Shown here: one piece after another, positions 17,685-26,375 of the stretch | Layout of the letters: every line of letters starts with the position of its first letter | Numbering within the stretch: position 1 is the first letter of the stretch | Translations under genes and position numbers: made by a program | The notes under the pieces: model-generated | Told to the model about the DNA's origin: nothing | What the model saw: the letters and a program-made list of their open reading frames with translations, nothing else | Database searches by the model: none | Assembly (NCBI GenBank): GCA_944390015.1 | Contig: CALXOL010000002.1 | Span: forward strand, 110,133 to 174,132 | Direction of reading: 5' to 3' | Length of the DNA stretch: 64,000 bases | DNA from: an uncultured Spirochaetaceae bacterium | Lineage (GTDB): Bacteria; Spirochaetota; Spirochaetia; Sphaerochaetales; Sphaerochaetaceae

Positions 17685-17714
17685 AGAAGTCTATATGTTT
17701 TATGTGCTTATAAC
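17685..17714 (-). promoter_or_regulatory. LysR-regulon element 2, between adh and lysR
   Basis: Minus strand: GTTATAAG (17714-17707), 14 nt, AGACTTCT (17692-17685), 45 nt before the dehydrogenase start. It lies between the dehydrogenase and the divergent LysR gene. Confidence 0.65.
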
Positions 17715-17725
17715 CTGAAGTTATA
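17709..17725. promoter_or_regulatory. palindromic LysR-type box
   Basis: TATAAC-CTGAA-GTTATA is a perfect 6-5-6 inverted repeat and contains the T-N11-A pattern recognised by LysR-type regulators. It overlaps element 2 and sits between divergent genes, the classical position for an autoregulating LysR protein. Confidence 0.65.
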
Positions 17726-17812
17726 GCTGTTGTGATGCATCTTCTTGTAATTAAAGCTTTTCTGCCTTTTAAATGGATTTACTTTAATTTGCATTCTATG
17801 CTATTATCAGCT

Positions 17813-18721
17813 ATGGAATTCCCACGGTTAGAGACATTCATACGAGTCGCCGAATCCGGTAGCTTCAACAAGGCCGCCGAGATTGGGAACATAACAAGCA
17901 CGGCGGTCATAAAGCAGATGAATCTCCTTGAGGAGGAGGTTGGGGTAAAGCTGTTTGATCGTACTCACCGTGGACTCAGACTGACAAAAGCCGGAGAATC
18001 ATTCCTGAAGGATTCCAAATATATCATCAAATATACAAAGGATGCTGTAAACAGAGCCCGGAAGGCAATGCAGGAGGCTGACAGCCTTATCAGGATCGGC
18101 ACATCTCCTCTGACACCAGCGGAAGCCTTCACGGAATTATGGCCGGAAATCCGCAAGTACTGTCCTGAGATGCGATTCAGGATTGTGACATTCGAGAATA
18201 CTCCGGAGAATGCGGCAGAAATCCTTGCCAATCTTGGCGATAATATCGATGTAGTCGTCGGAATTTTCGATGAGACCCTTCTGAATCTAAGAAAATGCGA
18301 TGGATTCATCCTCTATGATGTTCCTATTTCTGTCGCTATGTCGCTTGATCATCCGTTGGCCTCAAAAGACGAGCTTGAGATAGAGGATCTTTACGGACAG
18401 AATCTTCTTCTCATGCATCGCGGTTGGAGCCATTCTGTGGATGAGCTCAGGAATGATATCTCAGCTCATCACCCTGAGATTAATATCGTTGACTTCGACT
18501 TCTATGATGTCGATATATTCAACAGATGCAGTACTTCCGGAGATGTCCTGATGGCTATCGATAAATGGCAGAACGTACATCCCATGCTGAAAATCGTCCC
18601 CGTGAAATGGAAGTACACCATTCCATATGGTCTCTTCTATTCCTATGATCCATCTCCTGTAGTCGGCAAGCTTCTTGATGCTGTGAGCTCAATCGATTTC
18701 TCCGCTTATTACAAGAAGTGA
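17813..18721 (+). CDS. LysR-family transcriptional regulator
   Basis: The winged HTH covers ~1-60: MEFPRLETFIRVAESGSFNK, ITSTAVIKQMNLLEEEVGVK and LFDRTHRGLRLTKAGESFL. A periplasmic-binding-protein-like effector domain follows to residue 302. The ATG at 17813 begins at the conserved N-terminus; the upstream in-frame start at 17732 would add 27 atypical residues, although no strong Shine-Dalgarno precedes 17813. It is divergent from the alcohol dehydrogenase, with a palindromic operator between. Four other transcription units in the window share the same upstream element, so this protein probably controls the whole 12.5-32.5 kb redox set. The effector is unknown. Confidence 0.88.
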   Translation: MEFPRLETFIRVAESGSFNKAAEIGNITSTAVIKQMNLLEEEVGVKLFDRTHRGLRLTKAGESFLKDSKYIIKYTKDAVNRARKAMQEADSLIRIGTSPLTPAEAFTELWPEIRKYCPEMRFRIVTFENTPENAAEILANLGDNIDVVVGIFDETLLNLRKCDGFILYDVPISVAMSLDHPLASKDELEIEDLYGQNLLLMHRGWSHSVDELRNDISAHHPEINIVDFDFYDVDIFNRCSTSGDVLMAIDKWQNVHPMLKIVPVKWKYTIPYGLFYSYDPSPVVGKLLDAVSSIDFSAYYKK

Positions 18722-18747
18722 TAACTAGCTGAAAAAACAAGACTTCT
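18718..18747 (+). promoter_or_regulatory. LysR-regulon element 4, upstream of the 18789 operon
   Basis: GTGATAAC (18718-18725), 14 nt, AGACTTCT (18740-18747), overlapping the LysR stop codon. Its match to element 1 extends well beyond the two boxes (AAGTGATAACT and GCTGAAAAA are shared). It ends 41 nt before the ATG at 18789. Confidence 0.65.
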
Positions 18748-18788
18748 TTGTCTTTTTTGCCGTTCCTATACTCATCATTGATTGGTGG

Positions 18789-19661
18789 ATGCTGAGTATG
18801 AGATATCCTTTGATTCTTGCTTTACTTTTTCTCGTTTCATGCAGTGCCTCTGCTTCGATAGAGCAAGAAAGTCCGGAAAAGCATCCGGATTCCGTCATTT
18901 ATCTTTGGCAGGAAGGCAACATGCCATCCCTCGCGGAGCATGAGAATCTTGATGGAAGACCGTACATGGAAGTTGTCGATGTTCCTGAAGGAACTCCTGT
19001 TAAAGGGGCTGTAATGGTGTGTCCCGGCGGTGCATTTTCTTATCTAAGTCCTGCGGAAGGTCGTCCTGTTGCAGAGATGCTGGCAGAAAACGGTTATGTC
19101 TCATTCATCGTCTATTATCGTGTCCGCCCATATTCAATGGATGAATCAACATTGGATCTTGCCCGGGCCATCAGGATTGCCAGAAGCATGGCAGACAGAT
19201 ACGGTTTTGCCCCTGAAAGAATTGCGGCAGTTGGTTTCTCAGCAGGTGGAATCCTTATTGGCAATGAGGCTCTTTACTTTGATGGTAATGTGAATGGAGC
19301 GACTGTTGTCACAACAAGAGAAAGAACAGAAGAAGCCATAGATCCGTCCTATATCACTGATGAAATAGACGCTATCAACGCAGATCTTGCCGCAGTCGGT
19401 ATGTGCTATTCGTTCTATGGGATTCTCTCTTATGCCTCCTCAGATGTTCAGTCGTTTATAGATGGTGAAATCCCTCCGACATATTTCTGCTATGGCTCCA
19501 ATGAAGTCTTCCGTTCTCAGATTGAGATGTGCGTGGAGGCGGTAACTGAATCAGATACACCGGTTGATGTGAACATGATTGATGGATACCAGCATGGCTT
19601 CGGTGTGAGAGGCAGCTGGATTCCAGATTTCTGTGATTTTCTTGAAACATACATGGATTAG
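18789..19661 (+). CDS. alpha/beta-hydrolase lipoprotein (esterase/acetylxylan-esterase-like)
   Basis: A short leader ends in the lipobox LLFLVSC, so the protein is probably lipid-anchored. VMVCPGGAFSYLSPAEGRPV is the oxyanion region, AVGFSAGGILIGN holds the nucleophile serine, and GYQHGFGVRGSW supplies the histidine; this is the BD-FAE/xylan-esterase type of hydrolase. GGTGG sits directly against the ATG at 18789, so the in-frame ATG at 18798 (MRYPLILAL) may be the real start. It is the first gene of a long plus-strand run of redox and hydrolase genes and is preceded by regulon element 4. Confidence 0.85.
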   Translation: MLSMRYPLILALLFLVSCSASASIEQESPEKHPDSVIYLWQEGNMPSLAEHENLDGRPYMEVVDVPEGTPVKGAVMVCPGGAFSYLSPAEGRPVAEMLAENGYVSFIVYYRVRPYSMDESTLDLARAIRIARSMADRYGFAPERIAAVGFSAGGILIGNEALYFDGNVNGATVVTTRERTEEAIDPSYITDEIDAINADLAAVGMCYSFYGILSYASSDVQSFIDGEIPPTYFCYGSNEVFRSQIEMCVEAVTESDTPVDVNMIDGYQHGFGVRGSWIPDFCDFLETYMD

Positions 19662-19671
19662 GAGGAAGTAT

Positions 19672-20850
19672 ATGGAAAATTTCATTTATGAGTATCCGAC
19701 AAAGGTATTCCTTGGAGAGGGAATGGTCGAGAAGCACCTTGCTGAGGCTCTTCCAGTCCTTGGCAACAAGGTGATGATTGTCTATGGAGGTGGCTCGTGC
19801 AAGAGAAACGGGACATTTGATGAAGTTGTTTCTGCCTTGACCGCAGGTGGAAAAGAGTACATCGAATTCCCAGGCATTATGCCGAATCCGACATATAAGA
19901 AGGTCCTGGAAGGAGCGGAAAAAGCAAGGGAAGAAGGTGTTACCGGCATTCTCGCACTTGGAGGCGGTTCGGTAATTGATGCCTCGAAGATAATAGCATT
20001 TCAGGCTGCGAACGAGGCTGATGTATGGAATGCGCAGATTCATCATACAGGCTCTCCTGACAAACCAGCTCTTCCGCTTGGCGCTATCGTGACTGTATCC
20101 GGAACAGGAAGCGAGATGAATGGCGGTGCTGTCATAACGAACGAAACTGAGAATGTGAAGACCGGGCTTTTCGCAGCAGCTCCTCTCTTTGCGTTCCTTG
20201 ATTACCGCTTCATGGAGACTGTTCCACGCCGTCAGGTCCTTTCAGGAGCATTTGACACGCTTTCGCATGCGATGGAGACATATCTCGGATCATCACTTGC
20301 CATGAATCCTTCCGATGATATTGCTCTAGGGGTAATGCGCAACACTGTCGATAATATCCGCTCAATCATTGATGATATCCATGACAAGGAAGCGAGAAGC
20401 AACCTCATGTGGGACAGTGCTATGGCTGAGAACGGTATTCTCAAGGTCGGACGTCTCATGGATTTCGAAGTGCATCAGATCGAGCATCAGCTCGGGGCAT
20501 ACACTGACTGCAATCATGGTGAGGGGCTTGCGGTGCTTGAGCCGGTATACTGCCGTCATGTCTATATGCACGCGCTTGGAAAGTTCGCCCGCTTTGCGAA
20601 ATATGTATTCGATATAGAATGTGCTGACGAGAAGGAAGCCGCGGAAAAGGGTATCGATGCACTGGAATCACTTATTGCCGATATGGGGCTTCCTCATAAG
20701 CTTTCTGAGCTCAGGATGAAGGATTCAGCGGAGAATCTGCTTACTGACGAGACTCTGAGGGCGATTGCCGACAGCACGAATATTTTTACTCATGGCCCCA
20801 AGACACTGACTCATGATGAGATATATGAGATTCTCAAGGAGAGCCTCTGA
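19672..20850 (+). CDS. iron-containing alcohol dehydrogenase (butanol-dehydrogenase type)
   Basis: The ATG at 19672 (MENFIYEYPTKVFLGEG) follows TAGGAGG at good spacing; the longer frame start lies inside the previous gene. ILALGGGSVIDASKIIA and GTGSEMNGGAVITNE bind NAD(P), and GAFDTLSHAMETYL, HQIEHQLGA and NHGEGLAV provide the metal-ligand Asp and histidines. The family reduces aldehydes to alcohols with NAD(P)H. It fits a regulon that detoxifies carbonyl compounds (aldo/keto reductases, dehydrogenases, flavin reductases). The stop codon overlaps the next start (TGATG). Confidence 0.9.
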   Translation: MENFIYEYPTKVFLGEGMVEKHLAEALPVLGNKVMIVYGGGSCKRNGTFDEVVSALTAGGKEYIEFPGIMPNPTYKKVLEGAEKAREEGVTGILALGGGSVIDASKIIAFQAANEADVWNAQIHHTGSPDKPALPLGAIVTVSGTGSEMNGGAVITNETENVKTGLFAAAPLFAFLDYRFMETVPRRQVLSGAFDTLSHAMETYLGSSLAMNPSDDIALGVMRNTVDNIRSIIDDIHDKEARSNLMWDSAMAENGILKVGRLMDFEVHQIEHQLGAYTDCNHGEGLAVLEPVYCRHVYMHALGKFARFAKYVFDIECADEKEAAEKGIDALESLIADMGLPHKLSELRMKDSAENLLTDETLRAIADSTNIFTHGPKTLTHDEIYEILKESL

Positions 20851-21383
20851 TGAAAGTGCTTGCAGTCTGCGGCAGTCCGAGAAAGGGCGGGAATTCAGAT
20901 ATCCTCACAGATGAGGTACTCCGAGGTGCTGCAGAAGCCGGAGCGGAGACTGAGAAGATATATCTTCAGAATATTGCGCTGTCTCCCTGTATGGCCTGTT
21001 ATGGCTGCAGAGGAAAGGGCAGATGTGTCCAGCCTGATGATGGAGATACTGTTCTGGAGAAGATGATCGCATCTGATGCCATCGTTCTTTCATCTCCCGT
21101 CTATTTCTATTCGATATCCGCCCAGATGAAGATGATGATAGATCGCACTCTACCTCGATATATGGAGATCAGGAACAAGGAGTTCATATTCATACTTACC
21201 GCAGCAGCCTCAAAGAATGAGATAGAGAGAGCACTTGAGCCCCTTTATGGCTTCATTGACTGTCTGCCAGGTTCCCATGTACGGGCAATCATCCTTGGGG
21301 ATGGTGTGTATCAGAAAGGAGATGTGAAGAATACAAAGTCGATGAAGGAAGCACACAAGGTAGGAGAGAACATCTATGCATAG
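20850..21383 (+). CDS. NADPH-dependent FMN reductase-like flavoprotein with Cys-rich motif
   Basis: A flavodoxin-fold oxidoreductase: MKVLAVCGSPRKGGNSDIL binds the FMN phosphate, SPCMACYGCRGKGRCV is the four-cysteine stretch typical of this subfamily, and SSPVYFYSISAQMKMMIDR contacts the flavin. Such proteins reduce quinones, azo compounds or iron centres using NAD(P)H; the cysteine cluster in relatives binds an Fe-S cluster. It is cytoplasmic: there is no signal peptide. It overlaps the upstream dehydrogenase by one base, so the two are translated together. Confidence 0.88.
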   Translation: MKVLAVCGSPRKGGNSDILTDEVLRGAAEAGAETEKIYLQNIALSPCMACYGCRGKGRCVQPDDGDTVLEKMIASDAIVLSSPVYFYSISAQMKMMIDRTLPRYMEIRNKEFIFILTAAASKNEIERALEPLYGFIDCLPGSHVRAIILGDGVYQKGDVKNTKSMKEAHKVGENIYA

Positions 21384-21419
21384 AAAGGTATTAGTCAAGG
21401 TGCGGATTCTTCGAGACGT

Positions 21420-22070
21420 GTGGAATGCCTCATGAGATGTGAAAGGATTGCTCTTGATACTCTGATGTCCATGCTCCTTGTGCTGCAGATGCTCTATTTT
21501 GTGCTGAGCGAGCTCTGGCATGAAGTGGCGGGATGTCTGCTGCTTGTCCTCTTTGCCGTGCATCACTTCATGAATAGGCGATGGTACAAGACTATGAGAA
21601 AAGGGAGATATAATAGACTTCGCATCGCAATGTCTGCCATTGATGTGCTTTCCCTTTTCTCCATCATAGCTCTTGCCATAAGCGGCGTGATACTGAGCCA
21701 GCATGTCTTTGTCTTTCTGGACATCAGGGTAGGCATGGATAGTGCAAGAATCCTGCATTTCGCAGCATCATACTGGGGATTTTTCCTTATTTCCCTACAT
21801 GCGGGGATGCATATGACTGGAGTGCTGAAGAAAAAGCCGGTGTGCATAGGTTCTGTAGCAATCTCGATATATGGCATTGTTTGTTTCGTACGGGAGAGAA
21901 TACTGTCATACATGTTTCTCCGCACACTGTTCGTGCTTTCAGACTACAATGTTGCAGCTCCTGTATATGTCCTGCGATATGCGTCAATCATGGTTCTCTA
22001 TATGACGTTAGGTGCACTGTTCGGTCTGTTATTGAGAAGAAATAAAAACCAGGAGAAAAAATATGGATAA
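21420..22070 (+). CDS. DUF4405-like cytochrome-b-type membrane protein
   Basis: Four to five hydrophobic segments (about 12-30, 35-50, 75-95, 108-130, 180-200) hold paired histidines: LWHEVAGCLLLVLFAVHHF early and ILHFAASYWGFFLISLHAGM later. This arrangement is that of DUF4405/FeS-membrane proteins, which probably bind haem. It could pass electrons through the membrane to the exported flavodoxin, DUF362 or hydrolase-associated partners of the same regulon; this is inference. The start is uncertain: GTG at 21420 or ATG at 21432, neither with a strong Shine-Dalgarno. It overlaps the following aldo/keto reductase by 8 bp. Confidence 0.75.
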   Translation: MECLMRCERIALDTLMSMLLVLQMLYFVLSELWHEVAGCLLLVLFAVHHFMNRRWYKTMRKGRYNRLRIAMSAIDVLSLFSIIALAISGVILSQHVFVFLDIRVGMDSARILHFAASYWGFFLISLHAGMHMTGVLKKKPVCIGSVAISIYGIVCFVRERILSYMFLRTLFVLSDYNVAAPVYVLRYASIMVLYMTLGALFGLLLRRNKNQEKKYG

Positions 22071-23049
22071 ACGAAAGATTGGGAATCTTGAAGTATCTTC
22101 AATAGGGCTTGGCTGCATGGGATTTTCCCATGCATATGGAGAACCGACGGAGGAAAAGGATGCGGTGGAGACAATCCGCTATGCATATGACATCGGTTAC
22201 AGATTCTTTGATACAGCCGAAGTCTACGTTGGCGAGTTTCCAGATGGCAGGAAAAGCATAAACGAGTGCCTTGTCGGGAATGCGTTGAAGGGCGTCAGGC
22301 ATGATGTAAAGATTGCCACAAAGTGCGGGATACAGATTGCCTCCGATAATTCCCTTATTCCCGATAGTCGTCCTGAATCGATCTTCAAGGCTGTTGATAA
22401 TTCACTCTGCAATCTCGGGACTGATTATATCGATTTGTATTATCAGCATCGTCCGGATCCTTCCGTTCCGCCTGAAGAAGTTGCGGGGGCTATGCAACGG
22501 CTGATTGAGGAGGGAAAGATTCTTCACTGGGGCATCAGTGAGTGTACTGAGGAGTATCTGAGGCGTGCAGACAGAACCTGCCATGTCACAGCTGTGCAGA
22601 TGCGATATTCGATGATGGCTAGAAATGTCGAGAGGATGTTTCCTGTTCTTGAGGAACTTGGAATAGGGCTTGTTGCCTTCTCTCCTCTTGCAAATGGCTT
22701 CCTGACAAGTGGAGCGCATTCATTCAGTGTTAAGGACAGCAAGGATTACCGCACATCAATGCCACAGTTCACTGACGAAGGATATGAGCGAGGAAAAGCC
22801 CTGCTTGGTCTTCTTGGAAAGCTTGCAGAGGAGAAGGGAACGACTGTATCAGCTCTCACACTAGCATGGATGATGGCCAAGAAGCCTTATATCGTTCCGA
22901 TTCCAGGTTCAAGGAAGAATGCGCGGATCAGGGAGAATGCATCTGCCTCGGATATAGTCCTGACAGAAGAGGAGGTCGTATCCATTGATGATGTTCTTGA
23001 TGGAATGGATTTCCTTGTATTTGGAGGACATCAGTCGAAGAAGCAGTAA
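22063..23049 (+). CDS. aldo/keto reductase
   Basis: A TIM-barrel reductase with the catalytic tetrad visible: Asp in YRFFDTAEVY, Tyr six residues on, Lys in VKIATKCG and His in LYYQHRPDP. VPIPGSRKNARIRENA binds the NADPH phosphate. At 328 aa it fits the YajO/Tas type rather than the shorter diketogluconate reductases at 30264 and 31687. It reduces aldehydes or ketones in the cytoplasm. The ATG overlaps the end of the membrane-protein gene by 8 bp; the gene is followed by regulon element 5 and a new transcription unit. Confidence 0.9.
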   Translation: MDKRKIGNLEVSSIGLGCMGFSHAYGEPTEEKDAVETIRYAYDIGYRFFDTAEVYVGEFPDGRKSINECLVGNALKGVRHDVKIATKCGIQIASDNSLIPDSRPESIFKAVDNSLCNLGTDYIDLYYQHRPDPSVPPEEVAGAMQRLIEEGKILHWGISECTEEYLRRADRTCHVTAVQMRYSMMARNVERMFPVLEELGIGLVAFSPLANGFLTSGAHSFSVKDSKDYRTSMPQFTDEGYERGKALLGLLGKLAEEKGTTVSALTLAWMMAKKPYIVPIPGSRKNARIRENASASDIVLTEEEVVSIDDVLDGMDFLVFGGHQSKKQ

Positions 23050-23055
23050 CTTCTG

Positions 23056-23085
23056 GTTATAAGAGGAATAAAAATCGAGACTACT
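23056..23085 (+). promoter_or_regulatory. LysR-regulon element 5
   Basis: GTTATAAG (23056-23063), 14 nt, AGACTACT (23078-23085), one mismatch from the other AGACTTCT boxes, ending 44 nt before the start codon at 23130. Confidence 0.55.
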
Positions 23086-23129
23086 GCGGAGTGTCATCCT
23101 GAAATAGATTTATTTTGAGGAGTGATTGT

Positions 23130-23762
23130 ATGAAAGTACTTCTGGTAAATGGTTCACCGCATAAGGAAGGATGCACATATACGGCACTTAAAGAGGTTGC
23201 ATCAGCTCTTAATGAGAATGGTATCGATACTGATATCTTCTGGATTGGCAACAAGCCGATAGCAGGTTGTATTGCCTGTCATAGCTGTAACAGGAAGAAA
23301 GAGTGCGTGTTCAGCGACACTGTCAATGAATTTCTGGGAATTGCCGGTTCTTATGATGGGTTTGTCTTTGGAGATCCAGTTCACTGGGGTGCGATGTCGG
23401 GAGCGATGACATCGTTCATGGACAGGGCTTTCTATGCTGATCTCAATGGCGGAGGAAACAGATTCTATATGAAGCCTGCGGCAGCTGTCGTCTCAGCTCG
23501 CCGTATGGGAACAGTATCCACATGGGATCAGATAAACCGCTATTTCGCACTCATGCAGATGCCTATTGTCACATCACGCTATTGGACCGCTGTTCATGGT
23601 GCTAAGGCAGAAGAAGTTGCCGAGGATAAGGAAGGCCTGCAGTCTATGCGTATTCTTGGCCGCAACATGGCTTATCTTCTCAAATGCATGGAAGCTGGAA
23701 GAAATGCGGGAGTCTCTCTTCCGGTAGGGGAAGTCCCGACGTTTACCAATTTCGTCAGATAG
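23130..23762 (+). CDS. NADPH-dependent FMN reductase-like flavoprotein
   Basis: The ATG at 23130 (MKVLLVNGSPHKEGCTYTAL) follows TGAGGAG and starts at the family's usual N-terminus. IAGCIACHSCNRKKECVF is the cysteine cluster, and FGDPVHWGAMSGAMTSFMDR and AAVVSARRMG are flavin contacts. It is a second member of the family at 20850-21383. Reduction of quinones or nitro compounds is the usual activity; the substrate here is unknown. First gene of the unit controlled by element 5, followed after 8 bp by the DUF362 lipoprotein. Confidence 0.88.
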   Translation: MKVLLVNGSPHKEGCTYTALKEVASALNENGIDTDIFWIGNKPIAGCIACHSCNRKKECVFSDTVNEFLGIAGSYDGFVFGDPVHWGAMSGAMTSFMDRAFYADLNGGGNRFYMKPAAAVVSARRMGTVSTWDQINRYFALMQMPIVTSRYWTAVHGAKAEEVAEDKEGLQSMRILGRNMAYLLKCMEAGRNAGVSLPVGEVPTFTNFVR

Positions 23763-23770
23763 GAGGATGT

Positions 23771-24748
23771 ATGAGACGTTTTCTTTCCGTTATTTCCCTT
23801 TTGCTGCTAGTATCATGCGCTTTTGCAACTTCTGACGATATTGCCCTCTCCGACGAGATGAACCACATGACAGATGATGAATCGGTTCCAGTTGTCTATT
23901 TTACGAGGAATATCTCCCCTGAAGGTCTTATGAGGGTTTATGAGGCTATGAGATGGACACCTGCGGGTAATGTTGCTGTGAAGCTCTCAACAGGAGAGCC
24001 TCCTGCCTCGAACTATTTGCGTCCTGAACTGATATCCAACCTCGTTCAATCTGTAGATGGAACGATTGTTGAGTGCAATACGGCCTATGGTGGCTCAAGG
24101 ACTGAGACGAGGATGCATTACCAGGTTGCAAAGGATCATGGGTTCACCGCGATAGCTCCGTTCCAGATTCTTGATGAGAATGGTAGCTTCACGCTTCCTG
24201 TACACAATGGAACAGTACTTGAGGAAAACTATGTAGGAGCTGCGTTCCCTGATTATGACAGCTACCTTGTGCTTTCTCATTTCAAAGGCCATGCGATGGC
24301 TGGGTTCGGTGGTGCGATAAAGAATATCTCCATAGGGCTTGGTTCTTCAGAAGGAAAGCGGTGGATACACTCTGGAGGAGAATCCAGAACAATGCCGATA
24401 TTCGGCTGGGATCAGGACAGGTTCTGCGAGTCGATGGCTGAAGCCGCCTCAGCTGTCTGTGATTATCTTGGCGATAACATTGCGTTCGTAAATGTGATGA
24501 ACAGGATCTCAATAGATTGTGACTGCGATGGCAATCCTGCAGAACCTGACATCCATGACATAGGCATTCTTGCTTCCACAGATCCTGTCGCAATCGATCA
24601 GGCAGCCATAGATATGGTATGGAATGCTGATGGCTCTGAGAGCCTTAGAGCCAGGATTGAGGCACAGCATGGTCTTCATACTCTTGAACATGCTGAAGAA
24701 ATAGGACTCGGTTCAAGAGAGTACCGTCTTGTAGACCTCGATGTTTGA
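23771..24748 (+). CDS. DUF362 lipoprotein
   Basis: The ATG at 23771 follows AGGAGGA. The leader MRRFLSVISLLLLVSC ends in a lipobox, giving a lipid-anchored exported protein. The mature part is a DUF362 domain: VAVKLSTGEPPASNYLRPEL, VVYFTRNISP, LSHFKGHAMAGFGGAIKNIS and GILASTDPVAIDQAAID. DUF362 proteins often carry or assist Fe-S proteins, but this one lacks a ferredoxin CxxCxxCxxxC motif. The reaction is unknown. It sits between an FMN reductase and a permease, whose gene overlaps its stop by 8 bp. Confidence 0.82.
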   Translation: MRRFLSVISLLLLVSCAFATSDDIALSDEMNHMTDDESVPVVYFTRNISPEGLMRVYEAMRWTPAGNVAVKLSTGEPPASNYLRPELISNLVQSVDGTIVECNTAYGGSRTETRMHYQVAKDHGFTAIAPFQILDENGSFTLPVHNGTVLEENYVGAAFPDYDSYLVLSHFKGHAMAGFGGAIKNISIGLGSSEGKRWIHSGGESRTMPIFGWDQDRFCESMAEAASAVCDYLGDNIAFVNVMNRISIDCDCDGNPAEPDIHDIGILASTDPVAIDQAAIDMVWNADGSESLRARIEAQHGLHTLEHAEEIGLGSREYRLVDLDV

Positions 24749-25637
24749 TATTCTCTGCCGTGAGTTCGTCTACATATCATACTATTTCGAGATCCAGCTG
24801 AGGCAGATACTCATCTGGTATCTCTTCGGAATCGCTGTCGGCTCACTCATCTCCGTCTTTATGAAGGACAGGATACTCCATGCGATGGAGAGAGTTGGAA
24901 AGCATACCGATAGCCTTCTTTCGATAGTGCTTGCCTCGCTATTGGGGATAGCTTCTCCTCTGTGTATGTACGGAACAGTCCCGATAGCAGCATCGCTCGC
25001 GAAAGGAGGCATAAAGGATAGTTCGCTCTCTGCGTTCATGATGAGCTCGATACTTCTCAATCCACAGCTTATCGCATACTCGTTTGCGCTTGGAGGGATG
25101 GTAGTTGCTATAAGACTCATCTCCTGCACTTTATGCGGAATTGTTGCAGGACTTCTTGTTAAAGCCTATGGAAGGCCGTTCCTGACATTCGAAAGCATGG
25201 AGGAAAGGAAGTCGAAGGATACTGATCCGAATATCTTTATCAGACTGCTGAAGAACATAGGGAGGAATATAAAGGCGACAGGCCCATACTTCCTTATCGG
25301 TATACTTCTTTCTGCCCTTTCCCAGCGGTATGTGCCTCAGGATATGGTAGGAAAGCTCTTCGGGGAGAATGAGGGCTTCGGCGTGCTTCTTGCCGCGACG
25401 ATAGGCGTTCCTCTCTATGCCTGCGGAGGAGGAACGATACCGCTTCTTCAGTCATGGCTGGCAGATGGAATGAGCCTTGGATCCGCCTCTGCGTTCATGA
25501 TAACAGGGCCGGCAACGAAGATAACGAACCTGGGTGCGCTGAAGATTGTGCTGAAAGGAAGAGCTTTCATCCTCTACATCGTGTTCATAATCATCTTCTC
25601 GCTCATTTCAGGTCTTTTTATAGATTTTGTTTTCTAG
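24741..25637 (+). CDS. ArsP/DUF318-type permease
   Basis: An integral membrane protein with about eight segments. LLGIASPLCMYGTVPIAASL, SSILLNPQLIAYSFALGG, VPLYACGGGTIPLLQSWLAD and MITGPATKITNLGALK are the signatures of the PF03773 permease family, which includes the organoarsenical exporter ArsP. The paired conserved cysteines (PLC and YACGGG) are present. It may export a thiol-reactive, metal-containing or other toxic compound. It overlaps the DUF362 gene by 8 bp and is followed by an exported carboxymuconolactone-decarboxylase-like protein 8 bp on. Confidence 0.85.
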   Translation: MFDILCREFVYISYYFEIQLRQILIWYLFGIAVGSLISVFMKDRILHAMERVGKHTDSLLSIVLASLLGIASPLCMYGTVPIAASLAKGGIKDSSLSAFMMSSILLNPQLIAYSFALGGMVVAIRLISCTLCGIVAGLLVKAYGRPFLTFESMEERKSKDTDPNIFIRLLKNIGRNIKATGPYFLIGILLSALSQRYVPQDMVGKLFGENEGFGVLLAATIGVPLYACGGGTIPLLQSWLADGMSLGSASAFMITGPATKITNLGALKIVLKGRAFILYIVFIIIFSLISGLFIDFVF

Positions 25638-25645
25638 GAGGAAAA

Positions 25646-26374
25646 ATGAAAAGGATCTTATTGTTTTTGCTTGTCGCGTTATTCTCGCTTTCTGTGTATG
25701 CCGATCCATCGCTTGAGGTGATACATTCTGCTTTCGTTTCGGAAGTCTCGGAGGATAATGATCTTCTCACAGAACGCGATAAAGCACTTATTGACATCGT
25801 ATCGCTTGGAGCACAGAGATCTGTATCATTGCTTGCAGAAAGAATAGAAAGCGCACTTGATGATGGTATTCCTCCTGTGGAAATCCAGGAGGCACTGATA
25901 CATCTTGCCCCTTATGCAGGAATAGCTGCAGCTGACGAATCACTATGTATCCTTGACGCTATCCTTTCTGATAGAGGAATCGTGATAGAGGAAAGTCAGG
26001 AAAGATTTCCTGAAGATATGCGATTCTCAAAAGGCCTTGAGACACAGGTTCAGGTTGCGGGGGAAGGAATGAGAGCCTTTGCGGAGATGGATCATATGCC
26101 AAGGACAAATGAGTACCTCATAACAAACTGCTTTGGTGATTACTACACCCGATTCGGTCTGGATCTTGAGACAAGGGAGATGCTGACACTTGCAATCCTT
26201 GTGAATGAAGGACTTGAAGGGGTCATCATCGGCCATATCGGGGGTAATCTGAACGTCGGACGTTCACCAGAATTCATACAGCAGATTATTCTCCAGTGTC
26301 TCCCTTATGCAGGATACCCGAAAATCCTCCTTGCAAACGGTTGTCTCCAATCTGTTCTGGAACGCAGGCAGTAG
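25646..26374 (+). CDS. exported protein with two carboxymuconolactone-decarboxylase-like domains
   Basis: The ATG at 25646 follows TAGGAGGA. MKRILLFLLVALFSLSVYA is a cleavable signal peptide. Two tandem CMD-like helical domains follow: LLTERDKALIDIVSLGAQRS with PVEIQEALIHLAPYAGIAAA, then LDLETREMLTLAILVNEG with PEFIQQIILQCLPYAGYPKI. CMD-family proteins act as decarboxylases or peroxidatic thiol enzymes, but the AhpD CxxC motif is absent, so a redox role is not shown. Export of this family is unusual. The next gene begins one base after its stop. Confidence 0.82.
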   Translation: MKRILLFLLVALFSLSVYADPSLEVIHSAFVSEVSEDNDLLTERDKALIDIVSLGAQRSVSLLAERIESALDDGIPPVEIQEALIHLAPYAGIAAADESLCILDAILSDRGIVIEESQERFPEDMRFSKGLETQVQVAGEGMRAFAEMDHMPRTNEYLITNCFGDYYTRFGLDLETREMLTLAILVNEGLEGVIIGHIGGNLNVGRSPEFIQQIILQCLPYAGYPKILLANGCLQSVLERRQ

Positions 26375-26375
26375 A

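Noticed and set aside
18732..18759. AAGAC-TTCTTT-GTCTTTTTT after lysR as a rho-independent terminator
   Set aside because: The short stem overlaps regulon element 4 (18718-18747), whose extended match to element 1 explains the sequence better; it may act as both, so no terminator was listed.
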